Shown one piece after another: positions 55,621-64,000 of a stretch of 64,000 nt of DNA. The notes below the pieces were generated by a model. It saw nothing but the letters and a program-made list of their open reading frames with translations. It did no database searches and was not told the DNA's origin. Position 1 is the stretch's first letter. Each line of letters starts with the position of its first letter. This DNA comes from Strigamia acuminata (taxonomy: Eukaryota; Arthropoda; Chilopoda; Geophilomorpha; Linotaeniidae), in contig OX442315.1 in NCBI GenBank assembly GCA_949358305.1, positions 3,968,001-4,032,000 on the forward strand, given 5' to 3'. The position numbers and the translations under genes were made by a program.

Positions 55621-56516
55621 TGTGACGATTCTACTTTTGGGCTAATTTATTAGTCCTTTTTGAGATAGATAATTCGGTTTATACAAGACGTTGCTAAGTT
55701 TAGCAACAACCTAACCGAGATAAGCTACGGAAGCCTTCACAAACATGAATATGTAATCAAGTAGAAATAACTTACAGTTTCAGTGTGACATGACATATTT
55801 ATTACTAAATACTAACAACAAAAGATGGGTTCTGGACGCGTGTAAACGGGCGGCATCAACTGGTTGAGGATCCGGGCGAAGCCAGAGGGATACGGCTGAC
55901 TTGCGGCATCGTCACAAATATCGCTACGGAGACGTATTTGGTCCGCAGCTCGAGTATCTAATAATGCGAAGAGTCCTTCGCATAAGTAGGAATATTCAGC
56001 AGAATATTCCATGTTCCAAATGAATAAAAGTAATTAGTGGAATACAACAAATGAATTGCTGTATAAATATTGATTGGGCGGGGACCGTCACGACAATTGA
56101 GAGAACGTCGCGGGAGTTGTTGAGACTCCATCCGCCAGCATGCCTTACGACGACAAGATCTCGTGATCAGGCGCCGAGTATTTGTTTGTACGCTTTAATT
56201 CGCTGTCGGTGGTACCAGCCACCAGGTAAACATTTCTATGGACTTACCGGGTTTAAAAGATATTGCCAACACAGGATTACCAATGCCCGAGTAATTTGTT
56301 TAACACAGTGTTGTTCAACTCCTGTTCACGGGTTACTAACCCGGAGGGTACGATGGGGCGGGGACCGTCACGACGGTCGAGAGAACCATCGCGGGAGGAT
56401 TTGACTCCTCCATCCGCCAGCATGCCTTACGATGACGGGATCCAATGATCGAGCACCGGGTAAAATATTATTTGGCCACTGCCGTTGGATTACCATTATC
56501 CAGGTAGTTTTTTATC
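55621..56516 (-). repeat. Gypsy-2 5' LTR, truncated
   Basis: Matches 43033-43928 base for base in length, with at least one substitution near 56378 against 43790. Identity stops abruptly at 56516; the ~840 bp of U3/R sequence present in the 3' LTR, including its TATA box, is missing. Confidence 0.9.
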
Positions 56517-56876
56517 CTTTTCGCGGATTGGCTTCCGTGAAATCCGCATTTCGGGGGCGACTATTCTGGGGATTCCGGGTGGACCAAACTCTTCCGGAAA
56601 ACGTCCGGGGTGGTGTTGGGAGTGTCAATAGACTGTTTTGTGTCAAGGTTGTCAATTTTCATGTGAGTATTGGAAGGTTCATTTCTGCACATTCTCATGT
56701 ATTTTTTTTCACAGGAGCGACAAGGAGCGATGAAGCGGGATCGAGCGAGAGTGGGTAAAATAAACTGGTTTACGTCTCCAATGCGCGTTCAAGATGGAAT
56801 ACGAACTCGGAATCGACTCCAACACGCGTTCGCGTGACATACGGACGCATTCACGACCCAGATCAAAAAATGATCT
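56517..56876. other. GC-rich flank of the satellite region
   Basis: No gene recognised. It replaces the missing part of the gypsy-2 5' LTR. Confidence 0.4.
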
Positions 56877-57790
56877 CGTATTCGACTCGTTTTCGAGTCG
56901 AATGCAAATTTTGCCCTTCTTTGACGCGAAATCGTATTCGACTCGTTTTCGAGTCGAATGCGAGTTTTGCCCTTCTTCAACGCGAAATCGTATTCGACTC
57001 GTTTTCGAGTCGAATGCGAATTTTGCCCTTTCTCAACGCGAAATCGTATTCGACTCGTTTTCGAGTCGAATGCGAGTTTTGCCCTTCTTCAACGCGAAAT
57101 CGTATTCGACTCGTTTTCGAGTCGAATGCGAATTTTGCCCTTCTTCGACGCGAAATCGTATTCGACTCGTTTTCGAGTCGAATGCGAAATCGTATTCGAC
57201 TCGTTTTCGAGTCGAATGCGAGTTTTGCCCTTCTTCAACGCGAAATCGTATTCGACTCGTTTTCGAGTCGAATGCGAATTTTGCCCTTTCTCAACGCGAA
57301 ATCGTATTCGACTCGTTTTCGAGTCGAATGCGAGTTTTGCCCTTCTTCAACGCGAAATCGTATTCGACTCGTTTTCGAGTCGAATGCGAATTTTGCCCTT
57401 CTTCGACGCGAAATCGTATTCGACTCGTTTTCGAGTCGAATGCGAAATCGTATTCGACTCGTTTTCGAGTCGAATGCGAGTTTTGCCCTTCTTCAACGCG
57501 AAATCGTATTCGACTCGTTTTCGAGTCGAATGCGAATTTTGCCCTTTCTCAACGCGAAATCGTATTCGACTCGTTTTCGAGTCGAATGCGAGTTTTGCCC
57601 TTCTTCAACGCGAAATCGTATTCGACTCGTTTTCGAGTCGAATGCGAATTTTGCCCTTCTTCAACGCGAAATCGTATTCGACTCGTTTTCGAGTCGAATG
57701 CGAATTCGTATTCGACTCGTTTTCGAGTCGAATGCGAATTTTGCCCTTCTTCAACGCGAAATCGTATTCGATTCGCTTTCGAATCGTATA
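56877..57790 (+). repeat. 56-bp tandem array with 258-bp higher-order period
   Basis: Each unit has TTCGACTCG, four T, CGAGTCGAA (a perfect hairpin), then GCGARTTTTGCCC and an A- or B-type tail (TTCTTCAACGCG, TTTCTCAACGCG or TTCTTCGACGCG). Order A,B,A,B',short recurs; the short 34-bp unit is at 57181 and again at 57439, exactly 258 bp apart. Confidence 0.9.
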
Positions 57791-59850
57791 CGAGATGGTC
57801 GATTTTTGTTTCCCGGACTTTGATTTGTATTCGAGTTGTTACGAGTTCGTATTTTGATCGTATTCGTATTCGAATCGAATTCGAATCGTATTCGAATCGA
57901 ATACGAATCGAATTCGAGTCGTATTCGAGATGGTCGATGATTTCCACTCGCTCGTATACGCGTTGTATACGAGCTCGTATTTTGATCGTAATCGTAAACG
58001 AATCGTTTACAAGTCGTATACAAGTCGTATACGACGTGTATACACCTCGTATACGAACGAAGTTTGTGAAAACACAATTTCCAAATAAGACGTATGTGAC
58101 TACTATGTGTTTTCATGTCGTAGTAAGTGTCCGGTGGATTTTCCAAACTTCGTTCGTATACGAGGTGTATACACGTCGTATACGACTTGTATACGACTTG
58201 TAAACGATTCGTTTACGATTACGATCAAAATACGAGCTCGTATACAACGCGTATACGAGCGAGTGGAAATCATCGACCATCTCGAATGCGACTCGAATAC
58301 GATTCGAATACATCTCGAATACATCTCGAATACGAGTCGTACGAGTCAAAGTCCGGGAACGGGTCATCGACTATCTCGTATTCGAGTTGTTACGAGTTCG
58401 TATTTTGATCGTATTCGTATTCGAATCGAATTCGAATCGTATTCGAATCGAATACTAATCGAATTCGAGTCGTATTCGAGATGGTCGATGATTTCCACTC
58501 GCTCGTATACGCGTTGTATACGAGCTCGTATTTTGATCGTAATCGTAAACGAATCGTTTACAAGTCGTATACAAGTCGTATACGACGTGTATACACCTCG
58601 TATACGAACGAAGTTTGTGAAAACACAATTTCCAAATAAGACGTATGTGACTACTATGTGTTTTCATGTCGTAGTAAGTGTCCGGTGGATTTTCCAAACT
58701 TCGTTCGTATACGAGGTGTATACACGTCGTATACGACTTGTATACGACTTGTAAACGATTCGTTTACGATTACGATCAAAATACGAGCTCGTATACAACG
58801 CGTATACGAGCGAGTGGAAATCATCGACCATCTCGAATACGACTCGAATTCGATTCGTATTCGATTCGAATACGATTCGAATTCGATTCGAATACGAATA
58901 CGATCAAAATACGAACTCGTAACAACTCGAATACGAGATAGTCGATGACCCGTTCCCGGACTTTGACTCGTACGACTCGTATTCGAGATGTATTCGAGAT
59001 GTATTCGAATCGTATTCGAGTCGCATTCGAGATGGTCGATGATTTCCACTTGCTCGTATACGCGTTGTATACGAGCTCGTATTTTGATCGTAATCGTAAA
59101 CGAATCGTTTACAAGTCGTATACAAGTTGTATACGACGTGTATACACCTCGTATACGAACGAAGTTTGGAAAATCCACCGGATACTTACTACGACATGAA
59201 AACACATAGTAGTCACATACGTCTTATTTGGAAATTGTGTTTTCACAAACTTCGTTCGTATACGAGGTGTATACACGTCGTATACAACTTGTATACGACT
59301 TGTAAACGATTCGTTTACGATTACGATCAAAATACGAGCTCGTATACAACGCGTATACGAGCGAGTGGAAATCATCGACCATCTCGAATACGACTCGAAT
59401 TCGATTCGTATTCGATTCGAATACGATTCGAATTCGATTCGAATACGAATACGATCAAAATACGAACTCGTAACAACTCGAATACGAATCAAAGTCCGGG
59501 AAACAAAAATCGACCATCTCGTATACGATTCGAAAGCGAATCGAATACGATTTCGCGTTGAAGAAGGGCAAAATTCGTACTCGACTCGAAAACGAGTCGA
59601 ATACGATTTCGCGTTGAAGAAGGGCAAAACTCGTATTCGATTCGAAAGCGAGTCGAATACGATTTCGCGTTGAAGAAGGGCAAAATTCGCATTCGACTCG
59701 AAAACGAGTCGAATACGATTTCGCGTTGAAGAAGGGCAAAACTCGTATTCGATTCGAAAGCGAATCGAATACAATTTTGCGTTGAAAAAGGACAAAAATC
59801 GTATTCGATTCGCTTTCGAATCGAATACGAGTTTTGTCCTTTTTCAACGC
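56877..59850. repeat. Foldback/satellite region of nested palindromes
   Basis: The left block (56877-57790) is a tandem array; the right block (about 59531-59850) is the same unit inverted. Between them, segments rich in GTATAC, TTCGAA and CGAATCG alternate orientation, with three copies of an ~80-bp core (58067-58145 and 58618-58697 plus, about 59165-59250 minus). The whole can fold back on itself, like Foldback-type elements. Confidence 0.85.
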
Positions 59851-60626
59851 TTGGGAAAAGGACTCGAATGCGCCTCCACGTTGCAATGCGCATTTGTGTA
59901 AACGATGATGGAATCCCCTGCTTAAATACTGGCTATTGCGTCACGTAACAGCAACGTGCCACGTCACGTAATTGCAACGTGCCGCGCTATGCCACACAAT
60001 GTGCCGCCGCGATAGGCCATTGAACCCGAATGTGTGTGATGCGAAACGCGCGAGTACGCGCGCGGAGAACGCGCGGTAATGCTAGCAACAGGAGCGCAAC
60101 TGCCCAAGAAATTGCTCAACAATAAAAGGCACGTGGAAGCACGTGCCTGAAACAATAGGCACTTCAAATAAAGTTATTGTTAAAAAACGGGCTTGAAAAC
60201 CAACAATTACACAATAATTAAGGGGCAAGAAATGAACTTTGCTGCAATGCAAAGTTCTCAAAATACAGAGAAATGAAAGTTACACTTGTATAAAGAATTG
60301 ACAATGTTTGAAACCAATAAAAACTACAAAAACACACTTGTAAAAAACCCAAAACAATCCCAGAATGAATTATTTGACTCAAATTAACCCTAAAACGGTC
60401 TTGGAGGTCGTGCAGACGACAGAGTCGGATCGGAAGGTTGCTAAAACCTGACGCCAAAACTAGCAATGGGACAGCTAGTTAGAAAACAGCTTTTTCATCA
60501 ATCATGAACGCTGAAAACCTCACCCAGGGGTAGAAAATGATGGAGAGAACGTTTTCGCCATCTAAAACGGTCTAAAACGGGTCTAAAATGCCTAAACCGG
60601 CGCCTGGAACGTGGCGCAGTTGTTGG
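59851..60626. other. Unassigned; AATAAAG and short inverted words
   Basis: No gene. A plus-strand AATAAAG near 60170 follows CACGTGGAAGCACGTGCC-type inverted words. Confidence 0.35.
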
Positions 60627-61110
60627 GTCAAATATTGTCAAAAATCAGTGGAAATTTGTCAAATACTGGCAAAAATCTGCTGAAATTTGTCAAAAATTGC
60701 CAAATTTTGGCGCAAGTTACGTGAGGTTTGCGCGCATCCAACTATGACGAAAAATCCACGCGTGTGCACGCGCGATTTACTGGCGCGTTGGAAGCGTTAA
60801 AATAAATTTTTCCAATGTCTAACACAATTTGCACCGAATTATGGCAATTTTTGACAAATTTACATGGATTTTTGCCAGTATTTGACAAATTTCCACGGAT
60901 TTTTGACAATATTTGACAAATTGCAGACAAATTTCAGACAAATTTCAATTAATTTTAGAAATTTTATGAGAAATTTCAGCAAATGTTTGAGGATTGAGGA
61001 AATCTTCTGAAATTTGTCAAATATAGGCAAAAATCTTCTGAAATTTGTCAAATACAGGCAAAAATCTGCTGAAAATTGTCAAAAATTGCCCAAATTCCGT
61101 GCAAGTTTTG
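60627..61110. repeat. Inverted and direct copies of a ~100-bp unit
   Basis: 60627-60722 (GTCAAAAATCAGTGGAAATT... AAATACTGGCAAAAATC) recurs inverted at about 60819-60917 and directly at about 61005-61110. The inner period of about 30 bp is AATTTGTCAAATACTGGC. Confidence 0.7.
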
Positions 61111-61852
61111 CAAGTTTTGCGCGCATCAAATCGTATGCGCGCCTATACTATTGCACGAGCGCATTGACGCGTGATGAACACCGATTACGTTTACGAAGTG
61201 AATTCGAGCTACAAAAGTATCGAGTCGCCATTCTATGATGGAAAAAAAAAATTAAGTGTAAACAAACAAAATAAAAACTTTAATATACAAGAAACGTACA
61301 ATTCCACTCAACTTTGTTTCAAATTTTATTTATTGGATCATTGAAAATAAACAGTAGTGTTGTGCACTGTACGCTTAAGTGTTTACCGGCGATGCGTTGT
61401 TTTGTGGTGGGGATTTGCCTCGATAATTGATCTTTTCTCTTTGTTTGCAATATTTTTTTGGCCTTTTTTGTTGATTTTTCGGTTTGAAATTGTTTTTTTT
61501 CCGGTGTAATTTAAGTGGTGGAAGGTTGTTGGGGTGTGTTGAGGGTAATTTTGGCGGTTTTTGGGTCGGGATTAGTGTTTTCTGCGATTTTTGATCGGTA
61601 TTTGGGGTAACGCATGCGAATCGCCGTCGATGCGTCGACCGTAGCAAGTGTGGTTGAAGTGATTTCGTTCATTCGTTATTTTAATGAAAATTAGGTATTT
61701 ATTGTGACCACACGAGCACGTAGCAAGTGCGCGCGCAAGTTAAATGTGTAGAGGCCTGTGAGAAAATAAAACGTGCGTGGAAGCGGCGTAAATATTCTTT
61801 GGTGACTGCCATGGGTTTGTGCTTTGTCGTGGGCGCGATATGTCTGCGATAT
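61111..61852. other. Unassigned intergenic sequence
   Basis: No gene recognised. Confidence 0.4.
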
Positions 61853-61860
61853 ATATGCGT

Positions 61861-62252
61861 TAGGGATGAGAACGGGACCAATTTTCGGGTCCCGACCCGT
61901 CCCGGGTCCATTACGTTAGCGTAATACGCGCGTATGATTGCATAATTGAAATAAATCAGTATTAAGCCTAATATTAGGCCTAATAATGCTAAAATAAAGT
62001 AAAGAAACAACAATATTTTGGTCATACAGTGTAATTTACTTTTAATAATGAGTTTGTTGTTGTTGTTTATTTACTTTATTTTAGCATTATCAGGCTCAAT
62101 ATTAGGCTTAATAGTGATAAATAACAACTGGAATTAGAAAATTGTCTCCGCCTCGCAGTACGAATTTAGCAACTGTAATCCCGTCCCGTCCCGTATCCGC
62201 ATAGGGCAAACATTACCAGTCCAGTCCCTATCCCGGTCCGTTCTTATCCCTA
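61861..62252. mobile_element. hAT-like MITE with 8-bp target duplication
   Basis: Ends TAGGGATGAGAACGG and the reverse complement of TAGGGATAAGAACGG, flanked by ATATGCGT at 61853-61860 and 62253-62260. The interior has a second inverted repeat (CTAATATTAGGC...GCTAAAATAAAGTAAA against its complement, about 61965-62115). 392 bp, no coding capacity. Confidence 0.88.
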
Positions 62253-62522
62253 ATATGCGTGATGTAGCGCGTTTGCGCGCGCGATCTAGTGCGTTTGAGC
62301 GCGCGATGTAGCACCTTGAGCGTGTCCAAATGTGTACAGGTGCTCAAAAGATGTGCGAGGGCTTCACGTGCATACACGAAGCATAAACGTGAAGAAAACA
62401 GCAGAAGCAGTTGTGTGTGATATTTATAAAACCACATCACACAAGGGAATACTACTAATGATACAAAAAGCAATAAACTTTATGAATATTGAAATAAACT
62501 TACAAAATGGTGGAAAAAACAT
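62253..62522. other. Spacer
   Basis: Nothing recognised. Confidence 0.35.
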
Positions 62523-62610
62523 GGCGTACTGCCTTGAATATATGCCGGGATGTTATCAATCTTCCGGGCCCCATGTGTGTTTGATTTTAGTCCTAATTTT
62601 GGTGTATTTT
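62523..62610 (+). repeat. Dispersed MITE-like repeat, copy 1
   Basis: TACTGCCTTGAATATATGCC... resembles 63538-63612 (GTATTGCCTCGAATAAACGCC...). A related inverted word (GCGTTTATTAATTTCTCCAC) is at about 62744. Typical of small DNA-transposon remnants. Confidence 0.55.
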
Positions 62611-62819
62611 TTTTTTTTTGCCTTGGTTTTTCTCGTTTCTTGGAGAGTGCTGAGGCATGCCGAGGTGTTCTCGGGCGTGTGCGCCTGTTGAAGATCGAGC
62701 GTTTCATATTTTGTGTTTAATAAGCCTACCGTGGTGCCTCGAGCGTTTATTAATTTCTCCACTCGAGGCACTTCACTAACACCTCCCCGGTGTTTAAACG
62801 AGTAGCGGCGCTTATTTGA

Positions 62820-63537
62820 CCCCGGTGTTTACTGTTTAAAATTGTCGTGTGTTTTCAAAGTTCTTAATTTGTTTAAAAGCAAACAAAATGGATATTTGTT
62901 AATTTTTATTTGATTTTATCAATTTCTATTGGTTTCTTGCTGATTTTTAATCGGTTTTTCTCTATTTGTGACAATTTTTGCCAATTTTAATCGTTATTTG
63001 TCATTCTGAATTGATTATTGTCCGATTTCAGTCGATTTTTGTTGATTTTTAATCATGTTTGTTCGTTTTTAATCAATTTTTGTCCCATGCCTTACGATCA
63101 GTTCGAATAATTGACACCATACTGTGCTGTTACTCGTATTCAAGATGGCGTCGCAAACTCAAGGCCGAATTCCGCTGATTTCATTTATTGCGACTGTTTG
63201 CGCTCCATACGTGTGAAAAGGATTATGGGAAAAATCCTCAATGCAGGCCATTTTGGTGTTAAATGAGCGAGGAAGGCAGGAGATGAGAAAAATTTGTAAA
63301 ATTTCAAAAAAAAGCTAAACAATCAAAATTTACATGAAGATCAATATTTCTGGCTCGAAATGCATGTATCAGCAATTTCGGGATATTTTCGGGGTGAAAT
63401 TGACTCGTTCGGAACACTGGGAAGGAACCCCACCCCGCATTCCCCATGCGTCGGCGCGCGCGTAGACGAAAATTCAAATCCAGGTGTTCAGACGGCCCCA
63501 CGTTATTTTCGGGTTCCAAGTTGGGTTTCACAAATGT
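62820..63537. other. Unassigned T-rich sequence
   Basis: Tandem-like TGATTTTTAATC words at about 62930-63090. A CAAGATGGCG motif at 63141 starts a 23-codon frame only. No supported gene. Confidence 0.35.
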
Positions 63538-63612
63538 ACCGTATTGCCTCGAATAAACGCCGGGACGTTTATTAAACTTCTCGTGTGTGTTTAATTTTGA
63601 TCCGCATTTAAC
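63538..63612 (+). repeat. Dispersed MITE-like repeat, copy 2
   Basis: See 62523-62610; same orientation, with TCGAATAAACGCCGGGACG followed by its near-inverse GTTTATTAAAC. Confidence 0.55.
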
Positions 63613-64000
63613 TGTTTTTTTTTTCACCGAAAGTTACTTCATTTTTTATTAACATGGAAAAAAAATGAACCTTTACAAAATACTAATAATAACGTTATAA
63701 TAAGCAGTTACAATTGAAATTAAAACAACATTTTTTTTTTAATTAGAAACCAAAGCAGAATCATCCCTAAATTCTGACACGGCGTTGTCAAACAAACAGT
63801 TGGCGCCAAAACGAGAAATTAGGCAACAAAACATTTTGAATGCTACAAAAACACATTAAATAACCATAAAACAAATAAAAATAAATACAACAGCTAAACC
63901 AAATTGTAATAAACAAGACAGCAAAGTGCGGGAGTGAGTGACAACGCCAAAAAAACGCCCGAAAACGCCCCAAGAACGCACCAAAACGCCCCAAGAACGC
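63613..64000. other. Unassigned; short AACGCCCC tandem words at the end
   Basis: No gene. 63952-64000 repeats AACGCCCCAAGAACGC-type words and runs out of the window. Confidence 0.4.

Larger units (their letters stand above)
43033..56516 (-). mobile_element. Ty3/gypsy LTR retrotransposon 2, with third gene; 5' LTR truncated
   Basis: Read on the minus strand: partial 5' LTR (56516-55621), tRNA-Gln-like primer site (55618-55601), leader, gag, frameshift signal, pol, a 1-kb gap, a third gene, polypurine tract and a complete 3' LTR (44771-43033). The 896 bp shared by the two LTRs are colinear with very few differences, so the insertion is fairly recent. Gag and pol are open throughout. Confidence 0.93.

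Noticed and set aside
56877-57790. CRISPR-like regular repeats
   Set aside because: Units are contiguous without unique spacers, palindromic, and the genome is eukaryotic.
56794-58203. Long overlapping open frames (469, 329 and 299 codons) in the satellite region
   Set aside because: They are open in all three forward frames because the tandem unit lacks stop words and its 258-bp period is a multiple of 3; the peptides are pure repeats.
63141-63215. ATG GCG TCG frame after CAAG, looking like a gene start
   Set aside because: Stops after 23 codons with no donor that extends it.

Overview
The window is animal nuclear DNA, most likely from an arthropod. It has introns with GT/AG boundaries, no operons, and a U2 snRNA gene whose sequence resembles arthropod U2 (AUCAAAGUGUAG around the branch-site recognition region, and a GGGUUGGCCCGG stem IV). 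It also holds a cluster of DEG/ENaC (pickpocket/degenerin-type) channel genes. About two thirds of the window is mobile or repeat DNA, often more GC-rich than the AT-rich host sequence around it.

Layout, left to right: a possible host or element exon (263-379, minus); a Ty3/gypsy element on the minus strand (759-8919) whose pol is broken by one in-frame TAA; a hAT-like inverted-repeat element (9241-9832); a short LTR-like segment (9983-10229); a complete Ty1/copia element (10646-17846) with apparently identical 562-bp LTRs, a 5-bp target duplication, an initiator-Met-tRNA primer site and one in-frame TAA in pol; a DEG/ENaC exon (18438-18780, minus); small repeats; U2 snRNA (21131-21323, minus); a TIR transposon with an 8-bp target duplication (22404-24623) that carries an intron-containing, frameshifted piece of the spliceosomal helicase gene SNRNP200/Brr2; and a long hairpin derived from a Tc1/mariner-like element (24932-25520).

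The core host locus is a tail-to-tail pair of DEG/ENaC paralogues (27482-30713 plus; 40158-33172 minus). Each can be read as 11 exons encoding two complete channel subunits joined in one polypeptide (four membrane spans). The last intron of the minus copy has grown to about 4 kb and holds a young 2.1-kb LTR element (34181-36301) with identical LTRs but a catalytically eroded integrase.

The right third begins with a second, larger Ty3/gypsy element on the minus strand (43033-56516). It has 1.7-kb LTRs, gag, pol and a third gene downstream of pol that encodes a Cys-rich zinc-ribbon-like protein. Its upstream LTR is cut short and has lost its TATA box. In both gypsy elements gag and pol are linked by the same -1 frameshift signal, A AAA AAC followed after 6-7 nt by a stem-loop. 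A 3-kb foldback/satellite region (56877-59850) follows, built from 56-bp palindromic units with a 258-bp higher-order period. The window ends in AT-rich DNA with inverted repeats, a hAT-like MITE with a perfect 8-bp target duplication (61861-62252) and short dispersed repeats.

The elements do not form a pathway. What connects the genes is duplication and transposition acting on an ion-channel cluster and on spliceosome-related sequences.
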